Assembly: GCA_948665105.1 (NCBI GenBank)
Contig: CAPNGW010000152.1
Span: forward strand, 1-6,084
Reading direction: 5' to 3'
DNA: 6,084 nt
Source of the DNA: an uncultured Lachnospiraceae bacterium
GTDB taxonomy: Bacteria > Bacillota > Clostridia > Lachnospirales > Lachnospiraceae
Below, piece by piece: positions 1 through 5,606 of this stretch. The translations under genes and the position numbers were made by a program. A model generated the notes under the pieces. That model had not been told where the DNA came from and made no database searches. It saw nothing but the letters and a program-made list of their open reading frames with translations. Every line of letters begins with the position of its first letter. Position 1 is the first letter of the stretch.

Positions 1-1007
1 TTGCGGCTGGCGTTTAAGTCCGTCAAATCCCGGGCCAATGAGGCCGCTTCACCTTCCTCCTTCGCCTGCATAAGCCTAAGCGCCAAAAGAGCCGTGTCCA
101 GCCGCCCGCTGGCATTGAGACAGGGCCCAAGAATAAATCCGATATGGTAGGCCTTTATCTCCTTTGGGGACAGATTGTTTTGCAGAATCAATGCATGAAG
201 CCCCTGATTCGTCTCCTTCTTCAAACGCTTCAGCCCCTCCTTCACCAGGATACGGTTCTCCCCGGTCAAATCCATCACATCACCCACGGTTGCAAAAGCC
301 GCATAGGGCAGAAGCCTGTGTACCTCATTCTCACCCTTTCCCATCTCCTCAAACAATACCTGGGCCAGCTTGTAGGCTATCCCTGCCCCACACAGCTTTT
401 TATAGGGATAGGGGCAGTCCTCCTGCCTGGGATTCACCACAGCATCTGCCGGGGGCAGCTGATAATTTCGGCCCTCCGGCCCCTCCTGGTAAGGCACCTC
501 GTGATGGTCTGTCACCAAAATCGTCATGCCCAAGCCTTTTCCCTGTGCAATCACATCCCCGGCAGCAATGCCGTTGTCGCAGGTCAGTATGGTGTCTATG
601 CCTTCCTGGTGGGCCTGGACAATCAGGCGCTCATTGATTCCGTATCCGTCCAGAATCCGGTTGGGAATGGCAATATCCACCTGGGCCCCACAGCTTTTCA
701 GGGCTTCCCAGAGGATATAGCTGGACTGGATGCCGTCGATATCATAGTCTCCTATGACCCGAATCCTCCTGCCTGCCTTGATTTTCCCCGTTAAAATATT
801 CACGGCCTTTTCCATGTCCTTCATGGTCCGTGGCTCGTAAAGCTGCTCCAGGCCGCCGTTTAAGTAGGCATCTATGGCCTCATCACCCACCACGTCCCGG
901 TTGCGGATGATTCTTGCAATCACCGGGTCGATGGAGAACTCCTCCGCGATTTTATTAAAATCGGCCCTTTTGGCCATGACCATCCATTTCTCTGCTGCCG
1001 TATTCAC
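1..1007 (-). CDS. recJ: Single-stranded-DNA-specific exonuclease RecJ, N-terminal part (C-terminus beyond the window)
   Basis: RecJ is a metal-dependent 5'-3' exonuclease on single-stranded DNA, acting in RecF-type recombination and in base-excision and mismatch repair. I translated 335 codons by hand from a GTG at 1007-1005. The DHH phosphoesterase motifs appear in order: GDYDIDG (residues 86-92), CDNG (143-146), TDHHE (166-170), a GAG turn (207-209) and GDVMDL (242-247). The LGPCLNASGRL segment (293-303) follows, at the start of the linker towards the DHHA1 domain. The reading stops just after the conserved LN..R element, so the rest of DHHA1 and the OB-fold region lie left of the window; RecJ proteins are usually above 550 residues. 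The GTG start is preferred because AAGGA/GGAGG lies 10-15 nt upstream; the in-frame ATGs at 983 and 977 have poorer SDs. It follows truA by 23 nt and is probably cotranscribed. DYDIDG in place of the commoner DYDADG keeps all the aspartates. Confidence 0.95.
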   Translation of the reverse strand, partial: MNTAAEKWMVMAKRADFNKIAEEFSIDPVIARIIRNRDVVGDEAIDAYLNGGLEQLYEPRTMKDMEKAVNILTGKIKAGRRIRVIGDYDIDGIQSSYILWEALKSCGAQVDIAIPNRILDGYGINERLIVQAHQEGIDTILTCDNGIAAGDVIAQGKGLGMTILVTDHHEVPYQEGPEGRNYQLPPADAVVNPRQEDCPYPYKKLCGAGIAYKLAQVLFEEMGKGENEVHRLLPYAAFATVGDVMDLTGENRILVKEGLKRLKKETNQGLHALILQNNLSPKEIKAYHIGFILGPCLNASGRLDTALLALRLMQAKEEGEAASLARDLTDLNASR

Positions 1008-1017
1008 GTTTTGTCTT

Positions 1018-1028
1018 TCCTTCCTCCC
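1018..1028 (-). promoter_or_regulatory. Ribosome binding site of recJ, deciding a GTG start
   Basis: On the minus strand a GGGAGGAAGGA stretch lies immediately after the truA stop codon. The AAGGA part is 10 nt, and the GGAGG part 15 nt, before the GTG at 1007. No comparable SD precedes the ATGs at 983 or 977, which argues for the GTG start. Confidence 0.7.
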
Positions 1029-1030
1029 AA

Positions 1031-1774
1031 TCACTCTTTCGAATATGTCACCTGCCACAGGGTCAGCCCCTTGGCAGGCATAGTAATCCCTGCCCGCTCC
1101 CGGTTCCTGCTCTTGAGAATGGCCGGAATGTCTTTGGGCTCCCGCTTTCCCTGGCCGATTTCCACCAGAGTTCCCACAAGAATCCGCACCATATGGTGTA
1201 GAAATCCATTTCCGGTCACCACAATGCACACTTCCTCCCCTCTTTTCTCCACCTCCAGAGAGTAGATGGTGCGTACCGTGGATTTTCTCTTTTGCTTCAG
1301 GCTGCAAAAAGCCGCAAAGTCGTGGGTGCCCAGAAGAAGCTCCGCGCCCTCCTTAATGGCCGAGATATTCAACTCCTCTGGTATGGAATACATCCATTTC
1401 CGCTGGAAAACATTGGGCATGTCACTGTTCCATATCCGGTAGACATAGGTCTTCGCCTTGGCATTCAGCCGGGCATGAAACTTGGGCTGCGCCTCCCACA
1501 GCTCTATGACTCCGATGTCCTCCGGAAGATAATGGTTTACATAATCCATAATCTCCTTGGTTGTAAAGCCATCCTTCATCTCAAAGCTGGCCACCTGTCC
1601 CAGGGCGTGAACTCCTGCATCTGTCCTTCCGGAGCCCTGGACCTCCACCGGCTGACAGGCAAGCTGGGAAAGCACCTGGTTCAGCTTGCCCTGAATGGTG
1701 GCATCGGTACCCTTCTGGCTCTGCCATCCCTTATAGCGGCTGCCGTCGTATTGAATCGTCATCTTATAATTCAT
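1031..1774 (-). CDS. truA: tRNA pseudouridine(38-40) synthase TruA
   Basis: TruA isomerises uridines 38, 39 and 40 in the anticodon stem-loop of many tRNAs to pseudouridine, which stabilises the stem and supports reading-frame maintenance; it acts in the cytoplasm as a homodimer. The 247-residue protein is full length for the family. Family signatures are visible: the catalytic motif GRTDAGVHA (49-57) with nucleophile Asp52, FHAR (99-102), YVYRI (110-114), GTHDFAAFCS (149-158), GNGFLHHMVRILVGTL (188-203) and RAGITMPAKGLTL (227-239). The ATG start has an AAGGGG SD 6 nt upstream (1786-1781). It opens a truA-recJ unit with a candidate promoter about 65 nt upstream of the start. A terminator hairpin separates it from the ZIP gene. 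No anomalies seen. Confidence 0.97.
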   Translation of the reverse strand: MNYKMTIQYDGSRYKGWQSQKGTDATIQGKLNQVLSQLACQPVEVQGSGRTDAGVHALGQVASFEMKDGFTTKEIMDYVNHYLPEDIGVIELWEAQPKFHARLNAKAKTYVYRIWNSDMPNVFQRKWMYSIPEELNISAIKEGAELLLGTHDFAAFCSLKQKRKSTVRTIYSLEVEKRGEEVCIVVTGNGFLHHMVRILVGTLVEIGQGKREPKDIPAILKSRNRERAGITMPAKGLTLWQVTYSKE

Positions 1775-1838
1775 GTTTGTCCCCTTATGTACAAATCAGG
1801 CCGTACATTCGCCCTGCCCTCACAGTAAGTTATTATTT

Positions 1839-1868
1839 ATCATACCATAAATCTATGAGTACATACAA
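1839..1868 (-). promoter_or_regulatory. Candidate sigma-A promoter with extended -10 for truA-recJ
   Basis: The minus strand reads TGG then TATGAT (1844-1839), a good extended -10 box. A weak -35, TTGTAT (1868-1863), lies 18 nt further up. Transcription would start near 1832, giving a leader of roughly 57 nt to the truA ATG. It lies downstream of the terminator hairpin of the preceding gene, where a new promoter is needed. This is a motif match only. Confidence 0.5.
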
Positions 1869-1908
1869 CCCGCAACCCCCTGAATTTACGCTTACCAATC
1901 ACAATACA

Positions 1909-1946
1909 TAAAAGGAACCCCCAGCCGTTGCAGCGGCCAGAGGTTC
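1909..1946 (-). terminator. Rho-independent-type terminator after the ZIP transporter gene
   Basis: On the minus strand a 13-bp stem pairs 1946-1934 with 1927-1915 without bulges; three of the pairs are G-U wobbles. The loop is 6 nt (CTGCAA), and C then TTTT follows the stem. The hairpin begins 34 nt after the ZIP stop codon. The U-tract is short and interrupted (TTTTATGTATTGT), so termination may be incomplete. Confidence 0.75.
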
Positions 1947-1980
1947 GGCACTTAAACATCTGATTTTTTTAAGTTTTCTT

Positions 1981-2712
1981 TTACCCCAGAGCCACATCCA
2001 GCACCATCATAATCACAAACCCAATGGCAAAGCCGATGGTTCCTATATCGCTGTGCTCTCCCTCCGAGGCCTCGGGAATCAGCTCCTCCACCACCACATA
2101 TAACATAGCTCCTGCGGCAAAGGCCAGAAGGTACGGCAGGATAGGCTCCACAATCCCCGACAGCATCCCGGACAGAAATGCCCTGCCCTTGCTCTGCCCC
2201 TCACTCTTAAGCGGCAGGGATACCACAGCCCCCTCCGGGAAGTTCTGAATGGCAATTCCCAGAGCCAGCACCATCGCTCCTGCCATGGTAATCTGGTTGT
2301 TTGCATTGAGAACACCTGCAAACACCACCCCCACAGCCATTCCCTCGGGAATGTTGTGCAAGGTCACCGCCAGCACCATCATGGTAGTCTTCTTAAGGCT
2401 CTTTTTGGGCCCCTCCGGGGTGTCCTGATTAAGATGCAGGTGGGGAATCACCTTATCCATCAAAAGCAGGAAGACCATGCCCAGCAGAAGTCCCACTGCT
2501 GCGGGCACAAAGGCCAGCCGTCCTAACCCTTCAGACATATCCATGGCCGGAATCAAAAGGGACCAGACAGAGGCTGCCACCATCACCCCCGAGGCAAAGC
2601 CCAAAAGGCCCTTCTGCACCACTGGCTGGAGCTTATCTTTCATTAAGAATACACAGGCGGAACCCAACGTGGTTCCCACAAAAGGGATTAGTATACCCAA
2701 AACCCAATTCAT
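1981..2712 (-). CDS. ZIP-family divalent metal transporter (ZupT/GufA-like)
   Basis: ZIP proteins carry zinc and often iron, manganese or other divalent metals into the cytoplasm across the membrane. The 243-residue product is almost entirely hydrophobic, with about eight membrane segments. The two family signatures are clear: HNIPEG (residues 119-124) in the fourth segment and QNFPEG (156-161) in the fifth, which supply the His, Asn, Gln and Glu ligands of the transport site. A glutamate in GIVEPI (near 189) and the EELIPE element (209-214) also fit bacterial ZIPs. A PHLHLN loop (90-95) may bind metal. I choose the ATG at 2712 over a TTG two codons upstream because AGAGGA sits 7 nt before the ATG but only 1 nt before the TTG. 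It lies 81 nt after asnS with no evident promoter, so readthrough from asnS is likely. Metal specificity cannot be read from the sequence. Confidence 0.93.
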   Translation of the reverse strand: MNWVLGILIPFVGTTLGSACVFLMKDKLQPVVQKGLLGFASGVMVAASVWSLLIPAMDMSEGLGRLAFVPAAVGLLLGMVFLLLMDKVIPHLHLNQDTPEGPKKSLKKTTMMVLAVTLHNIPEGMAVGVVFAGVLNANNQITMAGAMVLALGIAIQNFPEGAVVSLPLKSEGQSKGRAFLSGMLSGIVEPILPYLLAFAAGAMLYVVVEELIPEASEGEHSDIGTIGFAIGFVIMMVLDVALG

Positions 2713-2719
2713 AGACAAA

Positions 2720-2725
2720 TCCTCT
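2720..2725 (-). promoter_or_regulatory. Ribosome binding site of the ZIP gene, deciding ATG over TTG
   Basis: AGAGGA on the minus strand lies 7 nt before the ATG at 2712-2710. The in-frame TTG at 2718-2716 would leave only 1 nt of spacing and is therefore unlikely to be the start. Confidence 0.65.
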
Positions 2726-2746
2726 ATATTATTCTTTGTAGTATCT

Positions 2747-2768
2747 TATGCCCCGGCCATAGGGCATA
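2747..2768 (-). repeat. Inverted repeat between asnS and the ZIP gene
   Basis: TATGCCC (2747-2753) and GGGCATA (2762-2768) are perfect 7-bp arms around an 8-nt spacer; one more G-U pair is possible on the minus-strand transcript. It starts about 25 nt after the asnS stop and lies about 34 nt before the ZIP ATG. There is no U-tract on the minus strand, so it is not a standard terminator. It could be an operator, an RNA hairpin affecting polarity or stability, or chance. Confidence 0.5.
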
Positions 2769-2793
2769 GCACAGCAACCGTATCTCAATAGCT

Positions 2794-4185
2794 TTATAAA
2801 TCGCAGTTGTTCACAGTCCTGGGGAAGGGAATCACGTCTCTGATGTTGCCCATACCGGTCAAATACATCACACAGCGCTCAAAGCCCAGCCCAAAGCCTG
2901 CATGTCTTGCGGAGCCGTATTTGCGCAAATCAAGATAGAAGCCGTAGTCCTCTTCCTTCAGTCCCATCTCCCGGATTCTCTCACACAGCTTGTTGTAATC
3001 GTCCTCTCTCTGGCTCCCACCGATAATCTCTCCTATCCCCGGAACCAGACAATCCATGGCCGCCACGGTCCTGCCGTCCTCATTCATCTTCATATAGAAG
3101 GCCTTAATTTCCTTGGGATAATCTGTCACAAACACAGGGCGTTTGAACACCTCCTCCGTGAGGTAGCGCTCGTGCTCCGTCTGCAAGTCCACGCCCCAGG
3201 ACACCTTATACTCAAAGCTGTCGTTATTTTTCTCAAGAATCTCTATGGCCTCCGTGTAGGTCACATGGCCGAAGTCGGAGTTCACCACATGATTCAGCCG
3301 CTCTATGAGGCCCTTGTCCACGAAGCTGTTGAAAAATGCCATCTCCTGGGGCGCATGCTCCATCACATAGCGGATGATGTATTTTAACATGCTCTCCGCC
3401 AGCATCATATCATCCTTCAAATCCGCGAAGGCAATCTCCGGCTCAATCATCCAGAACTCCGCAGCATGGCGGGTCGTGTTGGAATTCTCCGCCCGGAAGG
3501 TGGGGCCAAAGGTATAGATATTGCGGAAAGCCATGGCGTAAGTCTCACCGTTGAGCTGGCCGCTCACTGTAAGATTGGTGGCCTTGTTGAAGAAATCCTG
3601 ACTAAAGTCCACGGCCCCGTCTTCGCCCTTGGGAATATTGTTAAGGTCCAGAGTGGTCACCTGGAACATCTCACCGGCGCCCTCACAGTCGCTTCCGGTT
3701 ATCAGGGGCGTATGCACATAGACAAAGTCCCGCTCCTGGAAAAATTTGTGGATGGCATAGGCGATTAAGGAGCGTACCCGAAATACAGCCTGGAAGGTAT
3801 TTGTTCTGGGCCGCAGATGGGAAATGCTCCTGAGATACTCAAAGCTATGACGCTTTTTCTGCAAAGGATACTCGGGGCTTGAGGCTCCCTCAATTACGAT
3901 TTCCTCCGCCTGCACCTCAAAGGGCTGCTTGGCCTGGGGTGTGGCTATAAGAGTTCCCTTTATAATGAGAGCCGCACCTACATTCAACTTCTCAATCTCA
4001 GCAAAATTGTCAAGCCCTTCCTTATACACCACCTGTAAAGGCTCAAAAAATGTGCCGTCGTTGACTACGATAAATCCGAAGGCCTTGGAGCTCCTGATGC
4101 TTCTGACCCAGCCGCAGACTTCCACAGTTTTGTCCAGATATTGTTCGGGGCTCCGGTATAAATCCCTGATGCTTATAAGTTCCAT
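2794..4185 (-). CDS. asnS: Asparaginyl-tRNA synthetase (AsnRS)
   Basis: AsnRS charges tRNA-Asn with asparagine using ATP, in the cytoplasm as a class IIb dimer. The 463-residue product has the usual bacterial length. Residues about 1-100 form the N-terminal OB-fold anticodon-binding domain (VCGWVRSIR at 23-31). The catalytic domain follows: motif 1 around FFQERDFVYVHTPLIT (148-163), motif 2 FRAENSNTTRHAAEFWMIEPE starting at 230, and motif 3 GFGLGFERCVMY (430-441) followed by IRDVIPFPR (448-456). Its ATG has a strong AAGGAG SD with 9 nt spacing (4200-4195). The preceding lipoprotein gene stops 42 nt upstream, so no room exists for a T-box leader and transcription probably comes from the lipoprotein promoter. 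The C-terminus RTVNNCDL is a natural end. The AsnRS motifs and the full OB-fold make an AspRS or LysRS assignment unlikely. Confidence 0.97.
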   Translation of the reverse strand: MELISIRDLYRSPEQYLDKTVEVCGWVRSIRSSKAFGFIVVNDGTFFEPLQVVYKEGLDNFAEIEKLNVGAALIIKGTLIATPQAKQPFEVQAEEIVIEGASSPEYPLQKKRHSFEYLRSISHLRPRTNTFQAVFRVRSLIAYAIHKFFQERDFVYVHTPLITGSDCEGAGEMFQVTTLDLNNIPKGEDGAVDFSQDFFNKATNLTVSGQLNGETYAMAFRNIYTFGPTFRAENSNTTRHAAEFWMIEPEIAFADLKDDMMLAESMLKYIIRYVMEHAPQEMAFFNSFVDKGLIERLNHVVNSDFGHVTYTEAIEILEKNNDSFEYKVSWGVDLQTEHERYLTEEVFKRPVFVTDYPKEIKAFYMKMNEDGRTVAAMDCLVPGIGEIIGGSQREDDYNKLCERIREMGLKEEDYGFYLDLRKYGSARHAGFGLGFERCVMYLTGMGNIRDVIPFPRTVNNCDL

Positions 4186-4227
4186 AATCTCTATCTCCTT
4201 TTCTCTCTTATTCTCCGGCGGGAAAAA

Positions 4228-5364
4228 TTATCCTTCTGTACTCTCTGAAGCATCCGAACCATCTTCCGCCTTCACCACAACAGCGTTCTCCGAAAGCAGG
4301 TCCATGGCCTTATTGCAACGGTAAATATTGGTAAGGTATTCTGCCCCGTTCTCCTCCTCAAAGGCCTCAGCGCTGTCGTATCCGTAATTGGCTGCCTGGC
4401 TGGTGATAAAAAGCTGATAGCCTTCTTCGTCTGCCTCCACGCCCTCCTTGTCGGCAATTGCCAGAAGTATGGTCTCCTGGGCAATAGACTCTTTCATCTC
4501 CTCAGTAATCTGATTCACATATTCCTCTTCCGTCATCTGAAAATACTGCTCCAGAAATTCCCCATATTCCAGGCCATACTGCTCTTTGCTCGTCTTCTTC
4601 TGTCTCTCTATAAGCGTGTTAATTCGCTCATCCAGAGTATCCTGAGGAAACTCATTGATGGTGCAGATTTCCTTAAGCTTCGTTAGAATAGCAGTCCGCT
4701 TTGCCGACTCCAGGGAACCGCTTAAGCTCTCTTTGACACTGGTCTTAAAGGCATCCACCGTCTCCACGCCCATGGCGCTGAAATTATTGGCCACATACTC
4801 ATCCGTCAAATTCTCATAAACCATTTCCTGGGTCTTTACGATGGCATTAATCTTCACATTGAAAACTACGGGCTTTCCTGACATATCCGGGTTGGGTTCA
4901 TAAGGGTCCGGGAAGGTCAGATTCAAGGATACGGTATCTCCCACATTGGCGCCGATGAGCCCTTCCTCAAAGCCCTCAATAAATCTTCCAGAGCCAATTC
5001 CCAGCACTTGGTTGGCTGCCGTGCCGCCCGCAAAGGCTTCGCCGTCCAAGAGCCCCTCATAGTCGATGTTCACCTCATCTCCATCTTCCACCAGGGTCTT
5101 ATCCAGAGTCTCAGTAACCGGAACCGTTTCATACATGGCTATCATGCCCTCAATGTATGTCTTAATCTCCTCCTCCGTCACCTCTGTCTGCTCCATGGGA
5201 ACCTCTATTCCCATATATTCTCCCAGGGTCACCGCTTCGGCAGTATTCTCTTTGTCGTTTCCTTTCTCATCGCCGTTTCCTTCCTGGATTTTCTCTTTGC
5301 CGCAGCCTGTAAACAGCATCAGAGCACACAGCCCCGCCACTATAAATATTGATTTCATTTTCAT
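4228..5364 (-). CDS. Exported trigger-factor-like FKBP peptidyl-prolyl isomerase, probable lipoprotein
   Basis: The 378-residue protein starts with a lipoprotein signal (MKMKS, hydrophobic stretch 6-18, then LFTGC with Cys21) and a charged, Gly/Asn/Glu-rich linker (22-45). An FKBP-type prolyl isomerase domain of trigger-factor type spans about 94-176, including GDEVNIDYEG, AFAGGTA, GSGRFIEGFEEGLIGANVGD and FPDPY. From about 185 to 360 an acidic helical region (LTDEYV, QYGLEYGEFLEQYFQMTEEEY) resembles the trigger factor C-terminal chaperone domain. The N-terminal ribosome-binding domain of cytosolic trigger factor is absent. I infer a membrane-anchored chaperone/isomerase helping exported proteins fold, comparable in role to PrsA. 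Start: AAAGG lies 12 nt upstream of the ATG at 5364; the ATG at 5358 is also possible. It is the first gene of the probable lipoprotein-asnS-ZIP unit. Substrates are unknown. Confidence 0.88.
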   Translation of the reverse strand: MKMKSIFIVAGLCALMLFTGCGKEKIQEGNGDEKGNDKENTAEAVTLGEYMGIEVPMEQTEVTEEEIKTYIEGMIAMYETVPVTETLDKTLVEDGDEVNIDYEGLLDGEAFAGGTAANQVLGIGSGRFIEGFEEGLIGANVGDTVSLNLTFPDPYEPNPDMSGKPVVFNVKINAIVKTQEMVYENLTDEYVANNFSAMGVETVDAFKTSVKESLSGSLESAKRTAILTKLKEICTINEFPQDTLDERINTLIERQKKTSKEQYGLEYGEFLEQYFQMTEEEYVNQITEEMKESIAQETILLAIADKEGVEADEEGYQLFITSQAANYGYDSAEAFEEENGAEYLTNIYRCNKAMDLLSENAVVVKAEDGSDASESTEG

Positions 5365-5410
5365 TCTGATACATTACCTTTCTGTTGCTTCGTCGTTTGA
5401 TTTTAACAAT

Positions 5411-5439
5411 ATTCTATTAAGATATCATACTTCCTTCAA
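5411..5439 (-). promoter_or_regulatory. Candidate sigma-A promoter for the lipoprotein-asnS-ZIP unit
   Basis: The minus strand reads TTGAAG (5439-5434), a 17-nt spacer, then TAGAAT (5416-5411): 4/6 and 5/6 matches to the -35 and -10 consensus. The start site would be near 5404, giving a leader of about 40 nt before the ATG at 5364. A second -10-like TATGAT at 5430-5425 has no good -35 partner. Motif match only. Confidence 0.55.
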
Positions 5440-5447
5440 AAATAAAA

Positions 5448-5457
5448 GCCTTAAGGC
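5448..5457 (+). repeat. Perfect 10-bp palindrome in the divergent region
   Basis: GCCTTAAGGC is a perfect palindrome just upstream of the minus-strand -35 box and about 30 nt upstream of the plus-strand -35 box. It could be an operator half-pair or chance. Confidence 0.4.
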
Positions 5458-5461
5458 GAAA

Positions 5462-5471
5462 ATTTGCAAAT
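5462..5471 (+). repeat. Second perfect 10-bp palindrome in the divergent region
   Basis: ATTTGCAAAT is a perfect palindrome whose centre lies 14 bp from the centre of the GCCTTAAGGC palindrome. AT-rich palindromes arise readily by chance in intergenic DNA, so a regulatory role is only a possibility. Confidence 0.35.
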
Positions 5472-5485
5472 AATTCCAGATAACC

Positions 5486-5514
5486 TTTGCACTTTTGACA
5501 AAAAGGGGTATAAT
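5486..5514 (+). promoter_or_regulatory. Candidate sigma-A promoter for pncB
   Basis: A consensus -10 TATAAT (5509-5514) is preceded, 17 nt upstream, by TTTGCA (5486-5491), a 4/6 match to the -35 box. A perfect TTGACA (5495-5500) lies inside the spacer, only 8 nt from the -10, and cannot serve this -10 as a -35. Transcription would start near 5521, giving a leader of about 86 nt. Confidence 0.65.
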
Positions 5515-5531
5515 TAGAAAAACATACCACT

Positions 5532-5594
5532 TGTCATCCACCTGGGTCGGGTGACACCTTATGGAAAAATAAGAGAGGAGCCGGGCTTTGGCCC
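5532..5594 (+). promoter_or_regulatory. Structured 5' leader of pncB (three tandem hairpins, unassigned)
   Basis: Three hairpins follow each other in the predicted transcript. The first pairs TGTCATCC (5532-5539) with GGGTGACA (5549-5556), 8 bp with one G-U and a 9-nt loop. The second pairs CTTAT (5558-5562) with ATAAG (5569-5573) around GGAAAA. The third is GGGC-TTTG-GCCC (5583-5594). The SD-like AGGAG (5576-5580) sits unpaired between the second and third, 26 nt from the ATG. The first repeat could equally be a DNA operator just downstream of the start site. It matches no riboswitch class I can recognise with confidence. Confidence 0.4.
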
Positions 5595-5606
5595 TGTGAA
5601 GAGAGT

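Noticed and set aside
144..794. Long plus-strand open frames over the left end
   Set aside because: They are antisense shadows of recJ. The minus strand encodes unmistakable DHH motifs, while the plus-strand products show no domain features and are rich in Pro, Ser and His.
1292..1828. 178-codon plus-strand frame
   Set aside because: It lies antisense to truA, which is fully supported by family motifs; the plus-strand product resembles no known family and has no convincing SD.
1909..1980. Bidirectional terminator
   Set aside because: On the plus strand the T-rich run (from about 1964) is some 17 nt from the stem, and no plus-strand gene ends here.
2716..2718. TTG start for the ZIP gene
   Set aside because: The SD would be only 1 nt away; the ATG two codons later has proper 7-nt spacing.
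2902..3387. 161-codon plus-strand frame, and similar frames at 3466-3768 and 3929-4324
   Set aside because: All are antisense to asnS or the lipoprotein and reflect codon bias of the true genes.
5495..5500. TTGACA as the -35 box of pncB
   Set aside because: Only 8 nt separate it from TATAAT; a functional spacer is about 16-18 nt. TTTGCA at 5486 gives 17 nt.
5536..5594. ZTP (pfl) riboswitch in the pncB leader
   Set aside because: Fragments such as CCTGGGTCGGGTGAC and CCGGGC look suggestive, but the conserved 5' and 3' subdomains are not in the right order and the promoter position leaves no room for the missing part.
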